5,758 bases of DNA from Gemmatimonadaceae bacterium (lineage in GTDB: Bacteria; Gemmatimonadota; Gemmatimonadetes; Gemmatimonadales; Gemmatimonadaceae): positions 1 to 5,758 of the forward strand of contig JADGGM010000232.1 of the NCBI GenBank assembly GCA_019689955.1. The letters are read 5' to 3'. Positions 1 to 5,000 of this stretch are shown piece after piece. Numbering within the stretch: position 1 is the stretch's first letter; each line of letters opens with the position of its first letter. The position numbers were made by a program, and so were the translations under genes. The notes beneath the pieces are model-generated. The model was not told the origin of the DNA and ran no database searches. It saw only the letters and a list, made by a program, of their open reading frames with translations.

Positions 1-21
1 AAGACAGGCCCCGACGCGCCC

Positions 22-912
22 TCAACGCGCCGCGGTCAGCGCCTGCATCTCGTCCGCCTCCAGGAAGAGCCCCGCCGCGGCGACGTTCTCCTCGAGGTGC
101 GCCACCGACGATGTCCCCGGGATCGGCAACATGACCGGGGAACGCTGGAGGAGCCACGCGAGCGCGATCTGCGACGGGCGCGCGCCGTGGCGCGCGGCGA
201 CCTGCGCGACGATCCCTCCCGCGCGCGCGAGCTCCCCCGTCGCCAGCGGGAACCACGGGAGGAACGGGATCCAGTCGGCGGTACACCGATCGAGCACCAC
301 CTCCGCGCCGCGGTCGAGCAGGTTGTACCGGTTCTGCACCGAGACCACGGGGGTGATCTCTCGGGCCAGGCGCAGCTCGTCGGGGGTCACATTGCTGACG
401 CCGATGTGACGGATCTTCCCCTCGCGCTGGAGCGCCACGAGCGCCTCGAGCGACTCTTCGAGCGGGACCTTCGGGTCGGGCCGGTGGAGCTGGTAGACGT
501 CGATCCGCTCCAGCCTGAGCCGCCGCAAGCTCCCCTCGCACGCCGCGCGAAGGTGCTCCGGGCGGCCGTCGGGGGTCCACTCCCCCGGGCCGGGGCGCAG
601 CAGGCCCCCCTTGGTGGCGATCACGAGGTCGTCCGGGTACGGGTAGAGCGCCTCGGCGATCAGCCGCTCGGCGACCTCGGGCCCGTACGAGTCCGCGGTG
701 TCGATGAAGTTCACCCCCAGCTCGACCGCGCGGCGCAGGACCCGTTTGGCCTCCTCGCGGTCAGCGGGCTCACCCCAGATCCCCGCTCCGGTCAGCCGCA
801 TCGCCCCGAACCCCAGGCAGTTCACCGTGAGATCGCCCCCGATCGTGATCTGTCCCGCCGCGCTCGCGTTGGGCTCGGTCCGCGTCGCGGCGCCCCTGCC
901 GTGTGTCGTCAT
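22..912 (-). CDS. Aldo/keto reductase (YdbC/PdxI-like)
   Basis: Cytoplasmic NAD(P)H-dependent reductase of the aldo/keto reductase superfamily, 296 aa, which reduces aldehydes or ketones to alcohols. The (beta/alpha)8-barrel tetrad is visible: Asp71 and Tyr76 in FIDTADSYG, Lys101 in IATKGG, and His143 in QLHRPD. The segment GKIRHIGVSN (165-174) and the C-terminal LLQRSPVMLPIPGTSS (254-269) are typical cofactor-binding stretches. The overall pattern resembles E. coli YdbC (pyridoxal reductase PdxI), but unlike what I recall of YdbC it keeps the catalytic His, so the substrate stays open. The open frame extends upstream to 1059, but the ATG at 912 was chosen because homology begins soon after it and AGGAG and GAGGGG lie just before it; the upstream residues look like intergenic noise. 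It is divergent from the PfpI-like gene at 1107. Family call is firm; substrate is unknown. Confidence 0.93.
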   Translation of the reverse strand: MTTHGRGAATRTEPNASAAGQITIGGDLTVNCLGFGAMRLTGAGIWGEPADREEAKRVLRRAVELGVNFIDTADSYGPEVAERLIAEALYPYPDDLVIATKGGLLRPGPGEWTPDGRPEHLRAACEGSLRRLRLERIDVYQLHRPDPKVPLEESLEALVALQREGKIRHIGVSNVTPDELRLAREITPVVSVQNRYNLLDRGAEVVLDRCTADWIPFLPWFPLATGELARAGGIVAQVAARHGARPSQIALAWLLQRSPVMLPIPGTSSVAHLEENVAAAGLFLEADEMQALTAAR

Positions 913-1035
913 GATCCCCTCTGCTCCTGGAATGCAACCTGCGGCACACACCTCCCCGCAAAGCGCGCACCGGCTCCACGGCGGCGTGCGCGGTCCCGTG
1001 ACGCGCTCGTCTCTTGCGCGGTTGCCTCTCTCTGA

Positions 1036-1071
1036 CGGCGGCCGCCGCCGATGGTGCAACGCGTGCGCACG
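1036..1071. other. Palindromes in the divergent intergenic region
   Basis: The 194 bp between the two divergent starts (913-1106) contain a 12-bp perfect palindrome CGGCGGCCGCCG (1036-1047) and a 10-bp perfect palindrome CGTGCGCACG (1062-1071). GTTGC at 1021-1025 and GCAAC at 1056-1060 also pair around the first one. Such sites could be operators for a regulator acting on both genes, but GC-only palindromes also arise by chance in DNA this rich in G+C. No clear -35/-10 pair was seen for either gene. Confidence 0.2.
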
Positions 1072-1095
1072 ATCACCGCTCGTGCTTCGATCACC

Positions 1096-1102
1096 AAGGA
1101 GG
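1096..1102 (+). promoter_or_regulatory. Strong Shine-Dalgarno AAGGAGG
   Basis: AAGGAGG is followed by 4 nt (TCAC) and then the ATG at 1107. It is a full match to the anti-Shine-Dalgarno sequence. It fixes the start of the PfpI-like gene at 1107 rather than at the earlier in-frame candidate at 1014. Confidence 0.85.
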
Positions 1103-1106
1103 TCAC

Positions 1107-1685
1107 ATGGCAGGAAAGCTGGAGGGAAAGAAGGTCGCGATCCTCGCGACTGATGGCGTGGAGCAGGTCGAGCTGGAGCGCCCCCGCCGCGCGCTCGAGG
1201 ATGCCGGCGCCGACGTGCAGCTCGTCTCGCCGGCGCAGGGAAAGGTCCGCGCGTGGCAGCACGATCACTGGGGGGACGAGCTCCCGGTCGACGTGCCGCT
1301 CTCGTCGGCCAACCCGGATGACTACGACGCGCTGCTCCTCCCCGGCGGCGTGATGAATCCCGACAAGCTCCGCACGAACCAGCGCGCCGTGGAGTTCGTG
1401 CGCCGATTCGTCGCGCAGGGGAAACCGATCGCGGCGATCTGTCACGGGCCCTGGATGCTCGTGGAGGCGAACGCGGTGAAGGGGCGCGAGGTCACGTCCT
1501 GGCCGTCGCTGGAGACGGACCTGGAGAACGCGGGCGCGACGTGGGTGGACCGCGAGGTGGTCGTCGACCGCGGGCTCGTGACGAGCCGGATGCCCGACGA
1601 CATTCCGGCGTTCAACGAAAAGATGATCGAGGAGTTCGCCGAAGGGGTCCACGCCGGACAACGGCAGGCCACGGCGCGCGGGTAG
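1107..1685 (+). CDS. DJ-1/PfpI family protein (YhbO/PfpI type, class I glutamine amidotransferase-like)
   Basis: Cytoplasmic protein of 192 aa spanning a single DJ-1/PfpI domain. The nucleophile elbow AICHGPW carries Cys112 followed by His113. Glu19 in DGVEQVEL matches the conserved acidic residue that activates the Cys in PfpI. LLLPGG (76-81) and the C-terminal VTSRMPDDIPAFN (158-170) closely follow YhbO/PfpI. Members have been described as stress proteins, intracellular peptidases, glyoxalase III or protein/nucleotide deglycases; which applies here cannot be read from sequence. The start is fixed by the adjacent AAGGAGG. The gene diverges from an aldo/keto reductase, which fits a shared carbonyl-stress role, and converges on the lipoprotein gene with a hairpin in between. 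Length is usual for the family and no defects are seen. Confidence 0.95.
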   Translation: MAGKLEGKKVAILATDGVEQVELERPRRALEDAGADVQLVSPAQGKVRAWQHDHWGDELPVDVPLSSANPDDYDALLLPGGVMNPDKLRTNQRAVEFVRRFVAQGKPIAAICHGPWMLVEANAVKGREVTSWPSLETDLENAGATWVDREVVVDRGLVTSRMPDDIPAFNEKMIEEFAEGVHAGQRQATARG

Positions 1686-1727
1686 CGCTGCGCACGCGGG
1701 GAGCGGGGAGGAACGCGGGGCGGAGCA

Positions 1728-1763
1728 AAGGGCCAGGACAGCGAGTGGCTGCGCCTGGCCCTT
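1728..1763. terminator. Bidirectional hairpin terminator between convergent genes
   Basis: Perfect 10-bp inverted repeat AAGGGCCAGG (1728-1737) / CCTGGCCCTT (1754-1763). Inside it a second 4-bp stem, CAGC/GCTG (1739-1742/1748-1751), closes a 5-nt loop. It lies 42 bp after the PfpI-like stop and 48 bp after the minus-strand lipoprotein stop, so it can serve both. There is no long T-run on either side (CTTGG on plus, CTTTGC on minus), so efficiency is uncertain. Confidence 0.65.
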
Positions 1764-1811
1764 GGTCAGCGTGTCGTGACCACGCCCTCGAGGCGCGGTC
1801 CGCACGCGCGA

Positions 1812-2453
1812 TCACATCGTCGACGCGACGCCGCCGGTCGTGTCGCCCTTGCTCTCGATGACGAACACCACGCGGCGGTTCTTCTCGGCGCCGGGCTCGG
1901 AGCCCCAGGCGTTCGGCACCACGAGGCGCGTCTTGCCGTAGCCGACGGTGCGGATGTCGCCGTTCAGCCCTTGCGAGGTGAGATAGGCCTTCACGGCGTC
2001 GGCACGACGGCGAGAGAGCTCGAGGTTGTAGCGCGCCGAGCCGGCGGGATCGGCGAAGCCCTCGATGGTGATCGTCGAGCCGGGGTAGTACTTCTGGGCG
2101 ATCTTGGCGAAGCGGTCGAGCGCCTCGTGATCCTCGTCGCGCACGGTCGCGTCATCGAACGCGAAGTGCACCGGGAGCGCGAACTGCAGCCCGTTCTCGA
2201 GCGCGGTGATCTTCGCGCCGAACTCGGTGCGGAGGCTGTCGAGGTCCTTGCGCAGCGCGGCGACGTCGGTCGTCAGCGCGCTGTCGGCGGCCATGCGCGC
2301 GGTGCGCTCGGCGGCGACGCTCGAATCGGTGTACGCGGTCGCATGCGCCCGCTCATCGGCGAGGCTCTTGCGAACGAACCCTTTGCTCGCGCACCCGGCC
2401 ATGATTGGGGCGATCACTGCGGCGAATGCGATGGTCTTGAAGTGTGCGTTCAT
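1812..2453 (-). CDS. OmpA/Pal-like peptidoglycan-binding lipoprotein
   Basis: Predicted 213-aa outer-membrane lipoprotein. Residues 1-20 form a signal peptide with a hydrophobic core and a lipobox-like MAGC, so Cys21 would be lipidated; Met at -3 is less usual than Leu. Residues about 27-88 are charged and Ala-rich and probably form a helical or coiled-coil spacer. Residues about 92-200 are an OmpA C-terminal domain. EGFADPAGSARYNLELSRRR (131-150) places Asp135 and Arg150 where OmpA and Pal bind diaminopimelate. The likely role is anchoring the outer membrane to the cell wall. The ATG at 2453 was preferred over an in-frame GTG at 2474 because GGAG lies 6 nt before it and the signal peptide starts cleanly. 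It is longer than E. coli Pal and no tol genes are in view, so a Pal identity is not claimed. It is transcribed alone after a terminator, with a CRP-like site upstream. Confidence 0.92.
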   Translation of the reverse strand: MNAHFKTIAFAAVIAPIMAGCASKGFVRKSLADERAHATAYTDSSVAAERTARMAADSALTTDVAALRKDLDSLRTEFGAKITALENGLQFALPVHFAFDDATVRDEDHEALDRFAKIAQKYYPGSTITIEGFADPAGSARYNLELSRRRADAVKAYLTSQGLNGDIRTVGYGKTRLVVPNAWGSEPGAEKNRRVVFVIESKGDTTGGVASTM

Positions 2454-2543
2454 TGTGTGCTCCGGTTGTTCCACTCGAGTGAGGTCTCCTGGGACACGTT
2501 CACGAACTCTGCTAGAAATGTGCCCCTAGTGCTGAGAGCGATG

Positions 2544-2559
2544 TGTGATGTAGGTCACC
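2544..2559. promoter_or_regulatory. CRP/FNR-family-like operator upstream of the lipoprotein gene
   Basis: TGTGA-N6-TCACC matches 9 of 10 half-site bases of the CRP consensus TGTGA-N6-TCACA. Its centre is about 98 bp upstream of the lipoprotein ATG at 2453. The local DNA is the least GC-rich of the region, as expected for a promoter, but I could not assign a convincing -35/-10 pair. Binding by a Crp/Fnr-type regulator is inference. Confidence 0.4.
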
Positions 2560-2580
2560 TCCGCTGCCGGTAAATAGCCG

Positions 2581-2613
2581 TCGCGCCCCCGGAACCGGTT
2601 TCCGGGGGCGCGA
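2581..2613 (-). terminator. Strong hairpin, probable terminator of rplS-rnhB
   Basis: Perfect 14-bp stem, 2581-2594 paired with 2600-2613 (arms TCGCGCCCCCGGAA and TTCCGGGGGCGCGA), with a 5-nt loop CCGGT. It lies about 150 bp downstream of the rnhB stop and upstream of the lipoprotein promoter region, so it would insulate the two minus-strand units. On the minus strand it is followed by CGGCTATTTACC, a weak T-rich tail. Confidence 0.6.
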
Positions 2614-2765
2614 GAGCGTCTGCTCGATTCACTGGGTTGAGAGATCGATGTCGACCATCGATCGCGTCTGTCGGTCGCATCATGGCGTAGCCCGCCGGCG
2701 ATACGAGTGCGAGAGGAATGCATCCGCAGAGCGTGGACCGCGCCGCGCCCGTGCGTCCATGACGA

Positions 2766-3467
2766 TCACAGGGAGCATAATTGCTGATCCGTCAGCGATT
2801 CGCAATTCTGTGCTGGCGCGGACGCGTCGAGGACGGAGGCGACGAAGCGGCTCCGGTGATGGCGGCAGGGCCCGTGCGCCCTGAGACCGCTCACGTGCGC
2901 GGGGGTGCCGTAGCCCGCGTTGCGCTCCCAGGCGTAGGCGGGGTAGCGGCGCGCGAGCGATGCCATCAAGCGGTCGCGGGTGACCTTGGCGACGATGGAC
3001 GCGCAGGCGATGGAGAAGCACTTGTCATCGCCATCGACGACGGCTGTGTGCGGCAGGCCGAGCGTGCGGATGGGGCGTCCGTCGACGAGGATGTGGTCGG
3101 GGGCGACGCGGAGGCGGCTGAGGGCGCGCCGCATGGCGAGCGTGCTGGCGTGGTAGATGTTCAGCGCCTCGATCTCGGCGACCGACGCGGCGCCGATCCC
3201 GACGGCGACGGCGCGCTCGAGGATGAGCGTTGCGAGGCGCCGGCGCTCGTGCGGCGGGAGCGCCTTGGAGTCGTCCACGCCTCGAATGGCTCTGGCGTCG
3301 GGGGGCATGATGACAGCGCATGCGACGACGGGCCCCGCGAGGCACCCGCGTCCGACTTCATCGACGCCAGCGATCAGTTGGGCGCCGGCGCGGCGCAGCT
3401 CTCGCTCGATCGCCGTCCACCGGGAGCGGTGGACGGGCCGGCTCGAACCGCGCTCGCCGCGCCCCAC
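2766..3467 (-). CDS. rnhB: Ribonuclease HII
   Basis: RNase HII, 233 aa, cuts the RNA strand of RNA-DNA hybrids and starts removal of single ribonucleotides from DNA. The DEDD site is visible: Asp36 and Glu37 in IAGVDEVGRG, Asp129 in ILVDGRP, and Asp165 in KVTRDR. The GRG motif (39-41) and NAGYGT (183-188) with the substrate-recognition Tyr186 are present. About 30 residues precede the core and a 25-residue tail follows it. The GTG at 3467 was chosen because GAGGAG (3481-3476, within the end of rplS) precedes it by 8 nt. A GTG at 3476 overlapping the rplS stop as GTGA is the alternative but has no spacing for a ribosome site. The frame also stays open upstream through rplS, which is a GC-rich artefact. 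The rplS-rnhB order is common in bacteria and implies cotranscription and translational coupling. Confidence 0.95.
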   Translation of the reverse strand: MGRGERGSSRPVHRSRWTAIERELRRAGAQLIAGVDEVGRGCLAGPVVACAVIMPPDARAIRGVDDSKALPPHERRRLATLILERAVAVGIGAASVAEIEALNIYHASTLAMRRALSRLRVAPDHILVDGRPIRTLGLPHTAVVDGDDKCFSIACASIVAKVTRDRLMASLARRYPAYAWERNAGYGTPAHVSGLRAHGPCRHHRSRFVASVLDASAPAQNCESLTDQQLCSL

Positions 3468-3472
3468 CGGGA

Positions 3473-3841
3473 TCACTCCTCGGTGGTCTGTGCGCTCCGG
3501 GTGCGCTTCTCGCGGATGCGCGCCGCCTTGCCGCTGACCTGGCGGAGATAGTAGAGCTTCGCGCGGCGCACCTGTCCGCGACGCACGACGGCGATCCCCC
3601 CGATCATCGGGCTGTGCACCGGGAAGATCCGCTCCACGCCGACGCCGTTGGAGATCTTCCGCACGGTGAAGGTGGCGCTCACGCCGCTCCCGCGGCGGGC
3701 GATGCACACCCCTTCGAACGCCTGAAGGCGCTCCTTGTCCCCTTCCTTCACGCGCACGCTCACCCGCAGGGTGTCCCCGGCCCGGAAGGGGGGGATGTCG
3801 GTGCGCATGTACTCTTTCTGGGTCTCGATGAACGGATGCAT
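3473..3841 (-). CDS. rplS: 50S ribosomal protein L19
   Basis: L19, 122 aa, is a 50S protein that lies at the interface with the 30S subunit. Family signatures are clear: FRAGDTLRV (19-27), LQAFEGV (39-45), [13 protein letters not shown] (61-73), RRAKLYYLR (92-100) and GKAARIRE (104-111). Length matches the usual size with a short acidic tail. The ATG at 3841 gives the N-terminus expected from alignment with E. coli L19. It has no clear Shine-Dalgarno sequence (the preceding bases are CCGAGCTTCTCCC), which is odd for a highly expressed gene. An internal Met12 is a less likely start. rnhB follows after 5 nt. The usual upstream partners rpsP-rimM-trmD are absent from this window; instead a c-di-GMP riboswitch aptamer ends 219 nt upstream on the same strand. 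TTGACC at 3880-3875 on the minus strand could be a -35 element, but its -10 is poor. Confidence 0.97.
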   Translation of the reverse strand: MHPFIETQKEYMRTDIPPFRAGDTLRVSVRVKEGDKERLQAFEGVCIARRGSGVSATFTVRKISNGVGVERIFPVHSPMIGGIAVVRRGQVRRAKLYYLRQVSGKAARIREKRTRSAQTTEE

Positions 3842-4038
3842 GGGAGAAGCTCGGGGCTAGTGTTCTACAGGCCCGGTCAATGGCTGATCGATGACAGACT
3901 GGGTAAGCTAACGACCCCGGCGGTCTTCTGCCAGCGGCCCCGTGCGTAGGCGGGGGAACGGCAGGGAGCTCGTGCGCAGGGGGCGCGAGGAGCGCGGGGA
4001 GCGCTTGGGGCGCTGGCACCATGAGGCGTTTCATCGTG

Positions 4039-4058
4039 GGACTCCAGTGGTTGGGTCC
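4039..4058 (-). promoter_or_regulatory. Shine-Dalgarno-sequestering hairpin (riboswitch expression platform)
   Basis: Read on the minus strand, GGACCCA (4058-4052), loop ACCAC, then TGGAGTCC (4046-4039) form a 7-bp stem with one bulged A. The 3' arm contains TGGAG, a ribosome site whose last base is 7 nt before the ATG at 4034. The hairpin starts 2 nt after the end of the aptamer P1 helix. That is where a translational switch would sit. Whether ligand binding opens or closes it is not visible, and no sensible protein follows the ATG. Confidence 0.45.
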
Positions 4059-4060
4059 GC

Positions 4061-4148
4061 GCGACGGCTCGACCGGCATGGCGCGCTCGAGCGCGCTGTA
4101 GCCTCGTAGCTTTGCGTCGCCGCCTTTCGACGGCTTTGCCCTCGTCGC
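4061..4148 (-). ncRNA. Cyclic di-GMP-I (GEMM-I) riboswitch aptamer
   Basis: Read 5'->3' on the minus strand. P1 is GCGAC (4148-4144) with GTCGC (4065-4061). Next comes GAGGGCAAA (4143-4135). P2 is GCCGTC / GGCGGC (4134-4129 / 4124-4119) capped by a GAAA tetraloop (4128-4125). The invariant junction GACGCAAAGC (4118-4109) follows, then TACGAGGCTA (4108-4099). P3 has the base pairing GGCT/AGCC (4103-4100/4069-4066) and the tip GCGCGC-TCGA-GCGCGC (4096-4081). This reproduces the class consensus: GGGCAAA, six-pair P2 with GNRA loop, GACGCAAAGC, and a CYACGRGNCUA-like strand. It also matches the spacing of the Vibrio Vc2 aptamer through P2. The base equivalent to Vc2 G20 is G (4140), as in c-di-GMP binders; cGAMP-selective variants have A there. 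The intercalating A47 equivalent is A4113. The P3 3' strand fits the consensus less well. Confidence 0.88.
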
Positions 4149-4353
4149 CACCCCGCCGCCCGAGCGGAGGAGCGACCGTGCGAGCTACGTTTCGTGATCC
4201 ATGCATCGCGCCCGGCGCCCGAGACGGGGGACGCTGAGCGCACGCTGCCCGAGAGGTTCGGCGGGCACCATTCCCCGCCCGCGACTCCACGGCGCAGCGC
4301 CACAACGCTACTTGGTCCGGGGCCGGATGGGAATGGATCAGGCTGTACGCCGC

Positions 4354-4391
4354 CCCGAGTCTCGGGCAACCTGACTGTGTAGTCAGTCAGG
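4354..4391. repeat. Two adjacent inverted repeats (twin hairpin)
   Basis: CCCGAG-T-CTCGGG (4354-4366) is followed after 3 nt by CCTGACTG-TGTAGT-CAGTCAGG (4370-4391), a perfect 8-bp stem with a 6-nt loop. There is no T-run on either side and no gene ending nearby on either strand, so a terminator role is not obvious. The plus strand continues GATGCCGGGC. Function unknown. Confidence 0.5.
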
Positions 4392-4468
4392 ATGCCGGGC
4401 TCCGCCGTCGGCAGGGGTGGTGCAGCGGGGAGATGCCGCTCTGCACTGCTCGGCGCGAGGGGTGATGC

Positions 4469-4500
4469 GAGCGATCCTTCGCTCCGGGCGGGGGTATATT
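4469..4500 (+). promoter_or_regulatory. Likely promoter of the SWIM-protein gene, with an operator-like inverted repeat
   Basis: GGGTATATTTAC contains TATATT (4495-4500), 5 of 6 bases of the -10 consensus, in otherwise very GC-rich DNA. It would start a leader of roughly 55 nt before the ATG at 4563. The bases about 17 bp upstream (CGATCC, 4472-4477) are a poor -35. Overlapping that spot is a 6-bp inverted repeat GAGCGA-TCCT-TCGCTC (4469-4484), which could be an activator or repressor site. Confidence 0.4.
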
Positions 4501-4562
4501 TACTGGACGATTTTCGCTCGGATGGGGATTGTCGAAGCCTTGGTTTGGAGACGATCGGACGG

Positions 4563-4889
4563 ATGAGTGACGTGATGATGGACGCACCGCGGCGGGGGGT
4601 CCCTGCCATCGATTTCGACGCGCTCGGCGGGGTGGACCACGCCCGCCTGCTGCGAAGCCTCGCGCTTCACGGGGAGCGTGTGGGTCACGGCCGCTACCAC
4701 TTCGTGGGGGGCGCGGAGCCGCACTGGGTGGACCTGTACACGGCGGCCATCCCGCGCTGCGACTGCGCGGACCATCTCTGGCGCGAGACGATCTGCAAGC
4801 ACATTCTCGCGGCGTTGATCCGCGAGGGGAACGAGCGGGTGATCGGCGAGCTGGGGCGCCTCTTCGCGGAGCTCCGCCCGGCGGCTTAG
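4563..4889 (+). CDS. Small SWIM zinc-finger protein
   Basis: Protein of 108 aa whose only recognisable domain is a SWIM zinc finger with pattern CxCx(n)CxH. Cys66 and Cys68 are in PRCDCAD, and Cys78 and His80 are in TICKHILAAL; the four are expected to hold one zinc ion. SWIM domains occur in SWI2/SNF2 ATPases, MuDR-type transposases and Rad51-associated proteins and are thought to bind DNA or protein. Residues 13-64 before it form a small mixed region (DHARLLRSL, YHFVGG, WVDLYTA) commonly seen ahead of bacterial SWIM motifs, and 81-106 form a terminal helix. The ATG at 4563 was chosen because the frame's earlier start at 4392 would lie upstream of the likely promoter. Its ribosome site is weak (GGAG, 12 nt away), and ATG at 4575 is possible. 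It lies 111 bp before nth on the same strand with a hairpin between. Function unknown; a nucleic-acid role is inference. Confidence 0.88.
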   Translation: MSDVMMDAPRRGVPAIDFDALGGVDHARLLRSLALHGERVGHGRYHFVGGAEPHWVDLYTAAIPRCDCADHLWRETICKHILAALIREGNERVIGELGRLFAELRPAA

Positions 4890-4912
4890 TCCGGCCATCA
4901 CGGCGATGTGAA

Positions 4913-4945
4913 GCGGGGGAGGGGCGCTCGATGCTCCTCCCCCGC
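4913..4945 (+). terminator. Hairpin terminator after the SWIM-protein gene
   Basis: GCGGGGGAGG (4913-4922) pairs perfectly with CCTCCCCCGC (4936-4945); G4924-C4925 can add two pairs with G4933-C4934 inside, leaving a short loop. It starts 24 nt after the SWIM-protein stop. No T-run follows, so it may only attenuate transcription into nth. Its position argues against starting nth at the in-frame ATG at 4908. Confidence 0.55.
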
Positions 4946-5000
4946 GCTGCATCATGCCCTCGCGCGCGATGGGCCCACGGTTCTTGCGTGGGACGCTGGC

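Larger units (their letters stand above)
2454..2765. other. Intergenic region between rnhB and the lipoprotein gene, no gene seen
   Basis: About 310 bp without a convincing coding frame. Besides the CRP-like site and the 14-bp hairpin it holds a second perfect 8-bp inverted repeat, GATCGATG (2643-2650) / CATCGATC (2656-2663), with loop TCGAC. This repeat may be an additional weak terminator or processing hairpin in the 3' region of the rnhB transcript. Nothing resembling a tRNA or known RNA was found. Confidence 0.5.
3842..4562. other. Long intergenic region with a riboswitch but no convincing protein gene
   Basis: 721 bp between the divergent rplS and SWIM-protein genes. Apart from the riboswitch and its hairpin (4039-4148) and the plus-strand promoter area (4469-4500), I see open frames only of the low-complexity Pro/Arg/Ser/Ala kind expected in GC-rich noise. 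Several hairpins occur: 4354-4366, 4370-4391 and 4421-4445. No tRNA, RNase P, SRP or tmRNA signature was found. Confidence 0.6.

Noticed and set aside
97..1035. Long plus-strand open frame (312 codons) opposite the aldo/keto reductase gene
   Set aside because: It is rich in Arg, Pro and Gly, resembles no family, and is the antisense shadow of a gene with a full catalytic tetrad on the other strand.
4081..4096. 16-bp palindrome GCGCGCTCGAGCGCGC as a separate DNA-binding site
   Set aside because: It is explained by the tip of helix P3 of the c-di-GMP riboswitch.
2766..4151. A 461-codon minus-strand frame that would fuse about 230 residues to the N-terminus of RNase HII
   Set aside because: The extra part runs through rplS in another frame and through the riboswitch, with low-complexity composition; the family core begins near the GTG at 3467 with its own GAGGAG.
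4340..4400. Cobalamin riboswitch on the plus strand
   Set aside because: Only the 3' AGTCAGGAT-like tail is present; the GCCACTG-type B12 box and the GGTG/AATCC core are missing.
4354..4400. tRNA-like arms on the minus strand (stem CCTGACTG followed by a CCCGA/TCGGG stem)
   Set aside because: There is no GGTTCGANNCC T-loop, no acceptor pairing and no D-arm pattern.
4392..4562. Extended N-terminus (57 residues) for the SWIM protein from the ATG at 4392
   Set aside because: The extension contains the likely promoter and hairpins and does not look like protein; the ATG at 4563 fits better.
4031..4609. 192-codon minus-strand frame covering the intergenic region
   Set aside because: Ser/Arg/Pro-rich with no recognisable domain; it overlaps the promoter and start of the SWIM gene and the riboswitch, so it is most likely GC-rich noise.
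4908..5000. Upstream ATG at 4908 as the start of endonuclease III
   Set aside because: It would make the terminator-like hairpin coding and add 31 residues without family similarity.
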